Shown: positions 31,438 through 59,904 of the stretch, in pieces
Numbering within the stretch: the stretch's first letter is position 1
How the letters are laid out: the number at the start of each line of letters is the position of its first letter
Notes under the pieces: generated by a model
Told to the model about the DNA's origin: nothing
Database searches by the model: none
What the model saw: the letters and a program-made list of their open reading frames with translations, nothing else
Origin: Ectocarpus siliculosus
Taxonomy: Eukaryota; Sar; Phaeophyceae; Ectocarpales; Ectocarpaceae
Direction: 5' to 3'
Assembly (NCBI GenBank): GCA_000310025.1
Contig: FN649748.1
Location: 3,154,381 to 3,218,380, forward strand
DNA: 64,000 bases
Program-made: the position numbers and the translations under genes

Positions 31438-34400
31438 GGTTCTCAATGCAAGGAAACGCTTTAAACGTTGGTGAAGGTAGTACGCATTGCGAGACACGGG
31501 AGAAGGACACACCGAGCCCTCTCGTCCACCAACCAATCTCTTCGACTTGGTGTGCTTCTTGCGAAAACGTGATTTTCTTGCGAAAACATTCTCGAGGTCC
31601 ACGTCGTAAACTAAACGTTTCACCTACGTCCGGTTCCAAGCGTCTCGCTCCGATTGAGTTCGAGCCGTTTGGGCACCGATCTCCACGTTGTAGTTCGAAT
31701 GCCTTGCTCGCCGTCACCCCCTCCACATCGATCCAAGCGAACCTATTATCCGAGAAGGGTCTGTTTGTGTACCTGGGGGTGCGGGGCCGCGCGCTGCTGT
31801 GCTGGTGTCATCTTGAGACTCTTGGGGCGGACACGGACGGTCTTCGTGACGAAGCCGGAGGCCTGGTTTCGCAGGAGAGGGGGTACAGATGACCGTAAGA
31901 AGTGGAGGCGGTGGAGGCGGTGATTCGAACACGGCAGGGCTTCGTGACAATGTCGGCAGCGGGAGCGGAAGACGCTTCGTGGTTGACTCGGCGGCATGGA
32001 CTCATGCTGAGGATGGAGGTAACAGCAGTGGACGGGGTGATTTCTAGCATGGAAGGGCTTCGGAACGACGACGGCAACTTGATGGCTTTCACCTATAGGG
32101 GAAGGACACGCTCGAACGCAAAGCCTTGCTACAACGCACGCTCAACAGTAGTAAAACTATGTACACCACTTTGATGTTTTTCTTGCTCGGGGCCCCAACA
32201 CTTACCCGTGTAGACAACGAATTGCGACGTCGCATTTCCTAACCGCCAAACCACAGAGAAGACAGAGTCACAATCAAGGGTGTTCTCGTTTCTTCAAGTT
32301 CCTTGTCGTGCACATGGTCAACCGATGACATATCACGACGGAATCATTATCTCATCCCACGAAAAATCGGCCAAAGGTTGGGGAGCCAAGGCATGGCGGT
32401 GGCGTGGTGAAGCCTGCAGGTGAGGTGCACGCTTCACAAACCGAAAGACCCAACGTCAACTCCACCTCCACCAGCGTCACAACTACAACATCAAGTACGC
32501 TTTTTTCACCAATACCAAAACCACCCACAACAACGACAACGAGGATGTCAACAACGACAGTACCAACAACCATTCACAGAAGTTAGATGGTGTGGTAAAC
32601 AGAATGACGTACCGGATTCTTGGCCCTGGAATCTCGATGCCTAGCCCTTTTCAGCTGCTTCCTGGGTTTCTTCTTCATGCCCCGCTGCGATACAACCTGC
32701 AGGAGCACATCAAGATATCAGACCATTTAGACTGCCATTTGTCGTTGACACCGGACGCTGGCGTGAGAAAAACAAAACACCCGTGTCGCATTGTCCTTGA
32801 CACAAAGGAATGGCAACAACCAACAACAACAACAACAACGACAACAACTCACGCTTGATATTCCAAGGCAAACGTGTTTCCGAGACGAAACGAGGATAGG
32901 CGGTTGTTGGTAATAATATCTGCAGAATGACTCACGGAAATGAACGCTAGTATATTCGACACGCAGAACTCAGGCCGCGTTGAATTGCTAGTTAACCCTG
33001 AAACTTTGCATGCATGTACTTTGGGTAATTGCTGAATGCGAAACGATGGGCGGTGGGGGCGGTGTCAACTTCCTTTGTAGCTGCTTTTCTTGGCGGATAT
33101 TCTGGGTCCTAGGAGGTGCATATGCAGAAACAATAGGACCCCGCATGTCGACCAAGAAAAGCAGAAACTAAACTAAGGTACCACCGCCCATCGCTTCGCA
33201 ATCATCCAAAGACACGTGTGTGATATTTCTCTTACTACTAAACCCGGCAGGAGGTTTTGGTCTTTTCTGCAGTGAGGTTTCCCGCATCCTGTTTCAACCA
33301 ATGACTTGATCATAGTATCAAACAAATTATTTCGGGTACACGTGTTTGAGGTACAAACGACCCAATTTCTTCAGTTTATCCAACTTTGTCAAAAACACGT
33401 CGCAAAAAACTTTGTGTATACGTCCGTCAGGTATCATTGGCACGTACAGGGAAGATGGTGAAAAAAATCACAAGGTTTGGTGACGCTCGTTTGAGCTTCA
33501 CTTGCGCGACAAGGGCTAGCTCCTATAATAACGGGCCCACCGATGGCAGCGCACAACAACGACCGCAGCCGTCCAGTGCATCAAAAATCTCGATGAATCT
33601 GCGAAGCTTCATCATGAAACTCTCTGCAAAGCTTCATCATGAAACTCCCCGTGAGGCTTCATGACGGAACTCTCGGCGGAGCTTCGTACAAGCTCTCTGC
33701 GAAGCTTCACCCTAGACTCCCTGCGAAGCTTCATCCTAGACTCCCTGCGAAAGTTCATCCAAGACTCCCTGCGAAACTTCATCCAACACTCCCTGCGAAT
33801 CTGAACAAAGACCCAAGGCTCCATGAGAAACTCTCTGTGGAGCTGAAATAGAGAGTCTCTGCGATGGTACATAGCAAAGCAAAATGAAGACTCTGCCAAG
33901 CTTCAGAAAGTGAGGTGTTTGTTTTGACAATCGCTGGCAGATGCCGGTGGATGATGCGTGCATCTGAGCCTCCAACGCTTCGAAATTCCGTACAACTGCG
34001 CTGTGACCACAGTCGACAGGTTGCGCCTGGGGGTTGGATGCGTCGGAATCCCTACTTCTGAGAGGTTCCGTTGTGGAGGTTTGGGTTTACGCAGCACGTT
34101 GATACGACCTAACCGCCTGTGTTTTTCCCCTCGTTGTGAAAAAGCCTGCATGATCTAATCATTTTCAAGGCTCCTCATGGGCTGAGACGCGGGAAAAGAC
34201 TCCAACCGTGCACCCAACCAAGGCTCTAAACAAGATTCCGGCCTCGACGACTTCTAGCCTTCCTCGTCTGTGTCGCACTGATACGAAAACTAGCCAATGT
34301 AAGGATGCCGTCTGGCAGCTGTGGCGGAATGCATCTGGGTTCATTTCCGCGAAGCTGCTGGTATACGCGTTACTTTTCTCTTGCGCTCAACCAACCAAGG

Positions 34401-34581
34401 TGGGGGCAGCTCTCCCAGACGAAAGAGGCGGAGACTACGAGTTACGAGATGGTTCTTGGTAATACCTACAGGTGTCGCGCTTCGCGAGCACCCGACATGC
34501 GAAGGACCAAGAACAACCGTCCTAGAAACCGCGCAAACATCAAAGTCGACATGGTCACTCGAGCGGGAAAAGAGCGCCCCC
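31438..34581. other. Region without a recognised gene
   Basis: Overlapping short frames on both strands at 31.3-32.2 kb were not recognised. An AAC-rich tract lies at 32817-32848. At about 33600-33850 there is a short tandem array built on CTGCGAAGCTTCAT and related units of about 24 bp, which produces long repetitive frames on both strands that I take as artefacts. Confidence 0.45.
33590..33850. repeat. Tandem array of about 24-bp units
   Basis: Units such as GCGAAGCTTCATCCTAGACT with CCCT repeat with moderate divergence, about ten copies. They explain the MKLRRES-type repetitive frames on the minus strand. Confidence 0.7.
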
Positions 34582-36451
34582 CTAACCCCGCTCGCGAGTG
34601 ACCACAAGGCTCACCGGTTTTCGAGTCTCCCCCTTAGCCTTAGCCTCGTCGGCTGGCGACAGGGTCTTCGTGATCCTCTTGATCTGAACGCGGCAGCCGG
34701 GGCAGATGCTGGAGTTCTTGGTCCACTGGTGGATGCACGCGAAGCAGAACACATGTCCCTGGACAAGAATGGGACACACGGAGAGGCGGGAGAGATGAAG
34801 AGTTCATCGTGTCACGAGTGGTTGGTGTCAAGCAGTACGTTCAGTCCTGAATGTGCAACAAGCAGAAGAACAATGAACACAAAATAGTGAGCGAATGAAA
34901 ATTGTCACAGACGGGGACAATCTGGTGGGCAACGGGAACAGTGCGTGATAAATGTCGGGATCGGAGTGGCTTGTGGCCACGGCGCATAAAACCGTTTTCC
35001 AATCCCAAGAAGTCGCGTCGCTAAAACACCGTGCACAACGGAGCAGCCCGCTGCTAATGCTGTAGTGTCGACGGGCAGAGATAATCGAGGAGACAGAACG
35101 AACACAAAATTGTCATCCAGATAAAAAAGAGGAAATAAAAAAACAGGTCCAACCAATAGCTCGACCAGTGCCAGAGACTAAAAGCCAATAACCATCAGGA
35201 AGAGTGGCAAACACTCACGTATACAAAAGGCAGTACAATACTCGAATCAACAGACAGTGCAAGAAAGAAAGAAAAAAAAACTACGAAAAGTGGCGCAAAC
35301 TTACGCATGAGAGGACGCCCCTCTCGAGGTTCGGGAGCTTGTCGCAACAGATGGCGCACATCTCCTCCTCCTCCCTCTCCCGCTTCTTGCTCTCCTCCGC
35401 GGCCTTCTTGGCTCGCTCCACTCTCCTCGCCTCCTCCTCCTCCTTCGAGACTCCTGCGTTAGTTGCATCGTCGTCACAAACGTCTCTGGGTGTGGCACGA
35501 CAGACAGCTAGCTGATGGACCGGCGAACGTCTTTGGTTCTGGTGGAGCCGAACAGGTTTGACGCGAGTACCGCGCCAATTCTCAAGGACGGAGCAACGGC
35601 GAAACCGTCGTATTTCGGGTAAATATTCGCGTTCGTTGTATGCATATCGACAGAGGCATGCTTGCGTTTCGGGGTCTCGCGGTCCACTGACATACTCATT
35701 CGAGGTCTCTCTCTTGCCCCTGTTGCAACAACCAACGTAACACGGTCAAATTGAAAGGCGGGAGGTCAACTGTTGCCATGCTCTTTACCGCACCCTCGCT
35801 TGACATCTTCCGACGGGAATCGCGATTTTGTTGTCGGCCCTTGTCCTAGGGATCGACTGGGGGAAAGAAGCTTCGCCGGATTCGTTTGTCAGGTGACCCC
35901 GGGGCTAACTGGCTCTGTCCTAAACCGACCATGATAAACAAGAACCACACCACACAAGTGTACACCGACGGACACACCGACGATAGCGCTGCATACACCC
36001 AAAAAACCTCCTCCGCGTCTCCATGGTCGAAGGCTACAACGCGCTTTTGTGGCTCTTTTCCCGGGAAGACTTGCATGCTCCCATCGGTCATCCCGCTCTT
36101 GATGGTACAGCAGCGGTGGTCCTGGGTTAGCGACATGCCCCTGTATGGCGACGACAAAAACCGCGTGGTACCACTTCACCCTCACAAACAGCCGTTACAC
36201 CCCCAATACCGACCTCCCCTCACGAGCGATCAACACATTCCCTCCTGGATCACAAAGCCGAGCCCACCACAGTACCGTTCTTGAATAAACACACAGACAG
36301 GCCCACCTTCAGTTCGCGCGATGAGTTCTTCAGGAAGAGGGGCAGTCCTTGTCACCTCAGACTGGTCTGGCGTCGGTGCCAGGGTCGGTTGGTTCTTGCT
36401 ACCGTTGGCGTTTTGAAGCCATCCCGATCCCGGCCGCTGCGGAGGGGCCAT
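34582..36451 (-). CDS. C3HC4 RING-finger protein, probable E3 ubiquitin ligase
   Basis: Three exons, 36451-36307, 35453-35305 and 34758-34582, join in phase to give 156 residues from an ATG reading MAPPQRPGSGW. Residues 50-79 are a charged helical stretch (KEEEEARRVERAKKAAEES). The RING follows with all eight ligands: C81, C84, C98, H100, C103, C106, C117 and C120 (CAIC, then CGHVFCFACIHQWTK, then CPGC). The splice at 35305/34758 falls between C98 and G99 inside the RING. RING domains of this type bind an E2 and promote ubiquitin transfer. The spacing recalls PHRF1/Topors-type RINGs, but nothing outside the RING supports a closer name. The tail RIKRITK-like segment and a basic end finish the protein. 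An additional small exon between 36307 and 35453 cannot be excluded, although the phase fits without one. Confidence 0.78.
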
Positions 36452-37552
36452 GTCGGAGAAGTTGGAGATTCGCCAAACAGAGCTTCTCTGTGTGTACGCG
36501 GAGCGATATATCGTCAACAAGAGGGGGGCGGGGCGCATTGAAGCCCTCGTGCGGAGAGCGGTGAAGGTGGACATAAAACACCTTACAGTACCTACGTACC
36601 CCGTTGGGGGGGGGGGGGCTGCTACTACTGCTGCCACCGGCGCTACACCATAAGTTGCTTCCGCGCATTCACGGTAGACTTGGCGGTTCGGAGACAGCAC
36701 TATCATTGAACCCAATTTCCACAGCTAACGAAAGAGGCTTCATGCAGACCGGCACCGAATATTGTAGCGGTACACTCGTATGCACTGAACCCCTTTCCGA
36801 TACTCTGTCTTGTGTATGGACAGCCGCCCCCGTTCGGAGGCGGGCAGCTTGTTGTCAGAAGCGTAGAGACTCAGGACCTTGTATCAATAACGAGTGTGCC
36901 AGGCATGCTAGCCCATGCACGCCGATGGGGGATCGCCCCTCTACAAACACATACCACAATGATACACGAAGCCCCCTAGATCCCCGTTGATCAGTATCGA
37001 GTGCTGGGTACCCCCAAACAGCCGTCTCTCGCCGGTCCAAGCACTGAGGCCACAAGAGCACCTCGAAACCTAATGGTGGAGTCGACAATCCCCAGTCGCC
37101 ATACAGGCGGCAACGTAGAACAAAGACTTGGGGTTCATACATCTGCACAGCATAAGATACCACGGGTGTGGTATCTTACGCGACCCGCAGAAACTATCAT
37201 TTCTCTTTGTACAAGCTTTGTGCTACGGGAACGCGTCAAGAAAAACATGCGTCCGCGACGCTATTCTAGAGACGCGTATGTGCGCAAGCGTGCAAGAAAG
37301 ACAGTGCAAGCATGCGAACGTGACGTATGTATACGATACACCCATTGAGGGAGACTTCCTGCTGTATTCCGACTGGAGACTGGAGACTCTACCGCTGGGT
37401 TTTGAGGCGCACTTGTGGCATCAGTCCTTGATCCCGCGGGAGGGGGCGGCGGTCCATACACCAGATAAGGATATCGGAAAAGGCGCGGTGCGTATGTGTG
37501 TCACGTAGGTGTGCTGGTGTGCTTGTGTGATTGTAGGAAAAAACAGGAGCTC
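36452..37552. other. Intergenic region, repeats only
   Basis: Upstream of the RING gene. Contains a poly-G run (36606-36618). At about 36727 a block, GAAAGAGGCTTCATGCAGAC, recurs at about 40225. At 37143-37181 two ends of MITE-like element A stand head to head (ATAAGATACCACGGGTGTGG then TATCTTACG). No gene was recognised. Confidence 0.45.
37143..37181. repeat. Head-to-head ends of MITE-like element A
   Basis: CATAAGATACCACGGGTGTG then GTATCTTACG forms a short palindrome made of two element A termini with almost no body. It may be an internal-deletion product. Confidence 0.5.
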
Positions 37553-37640
37553 TAGTGAGCCGGCAGGGCTCTCATGAGGGGGGGACAGAGAAGAACAGAG
37601 AAGTACAAATTTATCAGCTATGGGCCTACAAGCCCTCTCA
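37553..37640 (-). repeat. Family Z repeat, part left of the inserted element
   Basis: Inverse of about 26105-26215: shared blocks are GAGCTCTAG, GACAGAGAA and CAGCTATGGG. Continues beyond the element at 38888. Confidence 0.75.
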
Positions 37641-38887
37641 GGCTGAGTCTTACGGCGTGATTATTTCGGAGTTTTGTTTTTTCTCTCGGTTGGAGGGGGG
37701 TGGCCTGCACGGAAAAAAATATCAAGATCCAAACGACCGTCTTACGGTTCCTCGAGGTGTACTTTTTTCTGAAGAGAAAAAAGAGGCTGATTGATGTTCT
37801 TGTGAGTCACAACATGCTTGCTTCAGTACACGGTTTTGGCTCGTGTGCGACCAACAAGACACCGAACGCCCTGTTATGGGTCGCCTGCAGAGGGCATGTG
37901 TATCATCGCACGCCAGTGGCTGCAGTTTGTGGATGTCGTCGGCCAAAGGCCTCTCTCTGATGGCATGCGTTGTACACTGATCACACTCGACTCGGAGCAA
38001 GCGGCAGAAAAAAAAAAGCAACGTCCAAAAAACGCAACACCGAACCACACCTCGATTTACGTTTGCAGGCCGTGTCCAATCAAAACTGGACAATACGCTC
38101 TGTTTCTGGGACGCGAGCAGAGGGTATGTGTATGACCACACGCCACTGGCTGCTGTTTGTGGATGTCGTCGGCCAAAGGCCTCTCTTTGGCATACGTTTT
38201 TGACTGGTCGCGGGTGACACACGGAGCAAACACGCGGCGTAACAAGAAAAAAGACCAAAAAGTCAACACCGCAACACAGTTTGGTTCACGTGTGCAGGCC
38301 GTGTGCAATCAAAACTGGACAACACGCTCTGTTTCTGGTACGCGAGCAGAGGGTATGATTATGAACACACGCCATTGGCTGCAGTTTGTGGATGTCGACG
38401 GCTTAAGACCTCTCTCTGGCATGCGTCACACATGCAGCAGGCGCAAAAACAGCTCTTTTCGGCCCAAAGGCAGGAACGTCAGCAGAGCAATGTGGCAGGG
38501 TTGACGTTTTCGGCTCGTGTGCGGCCAACACGACGCAGAACGCCCTGAATTTTAGATACCTGCGGAGGGTTTGTGCATGAACTCATGATACTGGCCTCTG
38601 TTTGGCCAGCAGACGGTGTAGTTCCTCGTTCTGGCACGATCGGGGTGTGACCAGGGGGTACCCCCCCCCATTTCTAACAGCGATATTCCAACAGGATCGC
38701 TGTTGGAAAATGGGCCAATTTTCTAACATGCCGGCCGGAATCGCTGTTGGAAACTGCGTTGTTGGATTTTGGGCTGTTGGAACTTGCCATTTTCCTACCT
38801 GTAAAACGCCCAAATTATTTTTTTGGCTCAGAAAAGGACCCCCCCCCAAAATCCAATCCGGAAATAATCACGCCGTAAGACTCAGCC
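37641..38887. mobile_element. 1.25-kb non-autonomous DNA transposon with terminal inverted repeats
   Basis: The left end is GGCTGAGTCTTACGGCGTGA and TTATTTC; the right end is its inverse, ending CCGTAAGACTCAGCC. A direct TCA triplet sits outside both ends (37638-37640 and 38888-38890), a likely 3-bp target duplication. The interior has three diverged units of about 230 bp (TTTGTGGATGTCG at 37926, 38155 and 38385) and no transposase frame. The flanks on both sides belong to one repeat (family Z), and its unbroken copy is at 25840-26220. The superfamily is not certain: a 3-bp TCA duplication would fit several groups. Confidence 0.82.
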
Positions 38888-39150
38888 TCACTGATCATTT
38901 TCACTCATCACTAGAAAATACAGAAAATAGAGTAGTTGAGGCAGCTAGACGACTGATCATTTCATCATTTCAAGGTATACATATATAAAGGCTACCCGCC
39001 CTACCGCCCGCAGCGGGACCACCCATCAACCCTTCCATGACTCTGTCTGTGGCCACCACCCTGTCGCGGGCTGCCCGCATGGCCTATACGTGGAGATAGC
39101 TGTTCGCCCACACAAGCATACTTTGTCTCTTTTCTGCACTTGTCTCTTTT
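38888..39150 (-). repeat. Family Z repeat, part right of the inserted element
   Basis: Inverse of about 25845-26104: shared blocks TCACTGATCATTTT, GTTGAGGCAGCTAGACGACT, GGTGGCCACAGA (as its complement) and GTGGAGATAGCTGTT. With 37553-37640 it rebuilds the family Z repeat around the insertion. Confidence 0.78.
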
Positions 39151-40261
39151 CTGCACTTAACTTCTGTCTCTTTTTTTCTTCGGTGAAAAAACAAATGACG
39201 CCGAAACGGACCGGGTCAAGGGGTTAACACGAGTTTGTTCATGCAGACTTGGGTACGTTATTGTCACGCATTTGACGACTTCCTCGGAGGCCACGGGAAC
39301 CGCAGCTGGGGCAACATATGAGCATCCCATCCTTTTCCTTCTAAGCTTCATTCATGTACCCAAGTCTGCATGTACAAACTGGTGTTCAACGAGAAGAGCT
39401 TACCTGTCCGGTTGGATCTGCCTAATGTGGCCTCCAATGCCGTGAGAGAAGAGATCAAGGTACGCTCCCACGAACAGCCGTCATCAGAGAAATCTGACAC
39501 CATGTTACCAGTCAGTGTGAGTAACGACCATTGCATTCGGAGGGAGAACCGCAGGGGTTCTGCCTGTTTACCTATGGAAACACCGGTAGTGACCTTGGTT
39601 TTCACATCGAGATCGGAGCAATTTGGTGCCGGATGGACCTGCTGCATCCTCGTGTATAGTGCTTGACAAGGCCGGTCACCGACACAGTACACAAGATAAC
39701 ACACACCCTGCGTATGGCGCATGGCGAGGCCCGAGAAATCACCCCGTCGGCCCTCCTGCCTAACTTTACACGCCCTCAGCAAGTTTCAGCTTGATTCGTG
39801 AAGATCGTTATGCAGTCTTCTGCCGTTCAACGCAGGTTGCTTTGCATTCTTGTGGAGAAAAGGAACTCGTTTACAAGTTCTTTGTCGTGGTCGTCGCCTT
39901 CACCTTGAAACCGCTACTGATCCTTACCCACGTAGGTTCTAGACCATTGGCGTCAGTGAGAGTGCCTGGAAGCACTAACGCATTCTTGGGTACGATGTGC
40001 CACCCTGTAGTTAAAGGCGAATCACTGCTTTCCATCCATGAACATATTGTTCACCGCTTTCATCTGCCCATATCCAGTTCAGTTTCGTACGCCGCTGTGC
40101 ACATGTCTCTTCCGTGTGACATGATTTACCGTCTTAGACCACCTCCGATTGGTCGAAGCTCGCCTTCAGTACCTCATGGCATTGACAACAATAGTGCAAA
40201 CGCTGAAAAATACATCAGGTACAACGAAAGAGGCTGCACGCGGACCGGCACCGAATAGCGA

Positions 40262-40860
40262 TATAGCACCTTCCTAGGTTCGGGCGATGTGTGAACCTTT
40301 GTGTGTACGCGGCATGTCGTCAATGCTATTTTATTTGACTCGTCTGCACTGCTGTCGTTGTGTAGTGCAGCAGCTGACACGATGACTGCTGGATCTTTGG
40401 AATGTTTATACGATTGTAAAAAAGATTGATGCAGCTATACCACGGTATCATGGCTTCGGCTGGGCTTGAAATACCCCTGTTGCAGCCCTCCGCTCTTTGG
40501 ATCAGTGGCTGCCTAGGTTCGGGCGAGGGTATGCGTGGTAATGTGATGTGTCTCTGTCAAATAATATGTAAAGATCAATTTAGGCATTCGCATTTTGCGC
40601 ATTGCGCATATTTTGGCCTGCTTCCCGATACCAACCTACAGTAGGTTTTGCCCACTGGGACTGACCCCTTCTCCGTGGTAAGCCGGTTAGCGCGGTCAAG
40701 GCCAAAATTAGAGACACACCTATGGACCTCGCAACGCCTGGCGTGGAGGGCTACAGAGGGCGGGAAATCCACGGCTAGCCACCACACCAGCATTTACAAA
40801 TGATCAACTAATGATCAGTCAGTACGCCTGTAGGCTCAAAAGAAGAGCTCCAGCGCCGCT
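40262..40860 (+). repeat. Dispersed repeat family W, copy 2
   Basis: Diverged direct copy of 26230-26860, sharing TTCCTAGGTTCGGGCGA, GATGACTGCTGGATCTT and CACCACACCAGCATTTACAA. Ends near TGATCAGTCAGTACGCCTG. Non-coding. Confidence 0.7.
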
Positions 40861-42763
40861 GTTTAAACTGTCCGGCGGTCGGATGGGCTGGGTTGGATCT
40901 GTCCAGTAAGATATGTGCTGATTAGCACAAGGAAGGGCGATACGCAGCGTAGACTAGTCTACAGTGCCGTAAAAGCCACATCATCGACAGCAACAGGTTG
41001 GCTTTCAACAAACCTAGAATTCATCGCCACCGTGGAACGAGGGGTCCTTGCAGCGCACACAGGTGGATGCCTACTTGCACGTTCGCTCAAACCCGCCGGA
41101 TTCGCTGAGACTGCAGTGCATCATCAACTCGAATTTGGAGATATCTTGGACGGCAACAGAAAGGAGGAAGCATACCCAAAATATTAGACATGAAGAAGCA
41201 GCTGTAAGTGCGCTTTTACGGTGGGGCGGCACCTCGCACACTACACTACCCTCTTCCCCAAAGGTACAACGCCCCGGCTGAACACGCAGAGAGGGTGTCC
41301 GCTCTGTATCGGCGGGATTTATCTCTGCAGTAAATGCTGTATGTTGGTTGAACGTTGAACAGAGTCAGAGAGAGGATCACCTCTCAAGCAAGGCAAGTTC
41401 GGAGGTTGATATCCCGCCCAAAACAAAGACAGCGCGAGGGGTTGTACCTCCATGAAAGAAGATCAGCGTCTAGAGTCTACCCTTGCCTGCAGTACGCAAG
41501 ATCCTCAGCCCCATGAAACACGCACCGCCCCTCTCGTTGTCACCTCTCACCTTTTCACCTATGAGTTGAAGTTTTGGAGATGCTCCGCAAAAACCGAATG
41601 TCTCGTGCTTGTTCTATCCTCTCGCGACCAAAGGAGGCTCTCCGCTTTCGGGCGAAAGTGGAGAACACTGACAAAGTGGAAGCTATCCGGCTGTCCCGTG
41701 CCGATTCCGAGCCTTTTCTCCAAGGTCGCGATGCTCCGGTCTCTGCTACCCTCTTTGATGTTCCGCTCTCCTGATGACGGTGGGGGCTGACGTACAGTAG
41801 GGGGTCCGCAAACGGCGCCCGTGAGAGTGACGGGGGGGTACCTGACGGTTTCGTGATTTTTGTTTTTTTCGACAACGACCCAACACGACACCACCTAGGA
41901 CTAAGTTTCAGGTGGGACACGTTTCGACTGAAGCACTCGGCCGTGATGACGGGTGTTCAAGGGGTACTCGGTGTCGGCTCCATCGCGTACCGCACGTTTG
42001 TTTCATGGAAGAACTTTTGAGGAAATAACTTGCACATGACGTATGTGCTTTTTCATGTCTATGAGGAGTATTACGTAGAAAAAGTCTCTCGAAATGGTAG
42101 ATGCAGCCACGGCGAACGGTTTTATCCGATTTGCGGTAAACTGTGATCGGTCTGTACCCTCTCATTCAATGCGGTGAAGAGCGTAGGGAATATTGACTGA
42201 GAACAAAAGGTGAGGAAACCAGGACGCCGATACATCGCGTTTTTTCACGTCCGCTCGATCGACCATTTGGCTGAGACACTGCTGCAAGAATCTCCGCCAC
42301 GCTCTGTCGTGCAGTCAGCTACATAGGCGCCCGCCTCTCCGTCCACAACGCACGATGGCGAGGCGCGTAGGATCAAGGAAAACACATGCCGTCACACCAC
42401 GCCGCTCTGCGTCCCCTGTTTGAGGAGGTCGGCCCTGCATCTGCCAGAAAAGGGTACACGTACCATATTTTGTCGACGGCGACGACTGTCAAGAAAGACG
42501 ATAACGACAGCATCAACCGGCAACAACAACACGAGCAACGACACTATTACCAATGGATGAGTAACAGTTTTCGCGCGTACAATCTGTGCCTCATATGCTT
42601 AGCCTGTTGACTTGATGCTCTCCTTGGCAGGTGCTCTCCTTGGCACAATTTTCTTTGTGAGAGTACAATAGACCAATACTGTAGGCGATGCGTGTTGTTG
42701 ATACCCGCTCGGTCTCGTGGGCATAGCAGCGTATGGCGAGAAACGCCCACATCTCAATCACGA

Positions 42764-42766
<3 letters not shown>

Positions 42767-42818
<52 letters not shown>

Positions 42819-42825
42819 CTCTCTC
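42767..42825. repeat. (CT)n microsatellite
   Basis: A nearly pure CT tract with one ATT interruption, the longest of its kind in the window. Confidence 0.95.
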
Positions 42826-43666
42826 TCTTGATGCAATGTGGAAACCGGAAGCAATCTACGAAGGCCGTTTGAAAACAAACGAAACGAGGGGTTCATGTCA
42901 CCCTCGAAACAAGCAGCGTCCTCCCAAGACGATCGTAACGGCTATGGCGTCTCCATATCGGAGTTAGGTCCAGCTAGCTGCTGTCGAGGCGTAACGAATA
43001 AGACCGCGCTTGTTCCACCGTGGTCGAGGCTATTTGTACCGTTAGACTGGACTCCGGGTGACACATGGCCAACGTCTGCATATACCCACCCAAAACACAC
43101 AGCCACATCAATGCAAAGGGGGGTAGGGTACGGGTGAGCCACCGGTGAAACCGGAGTACACAAACAATCAAACAAGTACCCAAACGATTCCACATGAGAT
43201 ACCAAGCATCATTGCAGGGGTAGACAGGCACGCTAGCGGAAAAGTACAAGCCACGCCGAACCCAAGACAAGACGGCTCCACTCCAAGCCACGGCCAAAGT
43301 CGACTCTTGCGAGAAACAAGACAGGGCTTACGCCCCTCAAGAACAAGGCGTATACGGCATGAAGAAGAGAGAGAGACAGCGAGAGGTCGACTCGGCATCC
43401 GCACATCGGTGTGGCGTCGCTTTGTACATCATGGTGCCACCGAAGTAACACCAGCATGGTTACCGTGTCGTAGCCGGGGGCGGGACACACAACATGTCGA
43501 GCACCACAAAAAGGAACATCTTCTTCTCCGCCGGGTGCACTTGCCGTGCCACACCCAGATAAGCTACTGCACAGCGCTGGCATGAAACCCGGGGGGAAGA
43601 ACCATTGCCATCCCCTAGCAGCAACATTCGGACGTTCTTCCGCAGGTGATTTGCACCCGGGTCATG

Positions 43667-59288
<15,622 letters not shown>

Positions 59289-59904
59289 GTCGGAGAGTTT
59301 GACCTTTTTCGCTCGAGAACCAGCAGCAGTAAAGCTCACACACAAACAACAGATCAGAGATCAGGACACTTTCGACAGAAAAAGAACCAATCAACAGCAG
59401 CTCTCCGTTCACGCGATTTCCTCGCTCTCAACCAGTGGCTCCCCCTCCTGTGGTGTGCGTAGAGCGCTTCTGCACCAACGGCACCGCTCTCTGCTGCGGC
59501 TTGATGGTGCGCGGTCCGCAGACTGAGGGTTTGCAAAAAAAAAGGCGCCAGTATTTTTTTTGTTTTTTCTTGTTTTTTTAAAGAAATGGATCCCGCAGCC
59601 TAAGGCCCGCCGCGCCGCTGCTGCAGCTGCTGTGTGTGTGAGCTTCGCAGGGAATTACACAACGCAGGCGACAGGGTGGCAGGGGTTGCGGCTAGATCAG
59701 TGAGAGAGACACGCAGAGATAGAGGAAGGCACACACGGAAAGACAGGCAGAGAGAGAAGGAGAGGGCTTCGCGAGAGATACATCCGTCGTCGGATAGTGG
59801 TCTCGCAGACACCTCCCCCCTACCTGCTGCTTTCTACTCGTGTCGAAGCTGCTGCTGTGTCCAGGTCGTCTCACTAGAAAGCTCCCCCGCTGGATGCCCT
59901 CGCC
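59289..59904. promoter_or_regulatory. Divergent promoter region between AK-HSDH and the SAP30-like gene
   Basis: 616 bp separate the two start codons, which point away from each other. It includes a poly-A/poly-T stretch (59535-59585) and a CTGCTGCAGCTGCTG block at about 59617. No TATA box or known operator was identified. The role is inferred from gene orientation. If AK-HSDH has an extra 5' exon, the region shrinks or moves. Confidence 0.5.

Larger units (their letters stand above)
39151..43666. other. Region without a recognised gene
   Basis: Holds a 16-bp inverted pair (ATGCAGACTTGGGTAC near 39242 and its inverse near 39356), family W copy 2 (40262-40860), a long CT tract (42767-42825) and several unrecognised short frames such as 39370-39666 plus and 40915-41187 plus. 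The last part (43.1-43.67 kb) lies downstream of the aspartokinase gene stop and should include its 3' untranslated region. Confidence 0.45.

Noticed and set aside
33612-33899. Arg/Glu-repeat minus-strand frame
   Set aside because: Product of a tandem array of about 24-bp units; no independent evidence of coding.
59289-59345. Extension of AK-HSDH exon 1 upstream to 59345
   Set aside because: The codon there is TTG, not ATG; the first ATG in frame is at 59288. An upstream coding exon remains possible.
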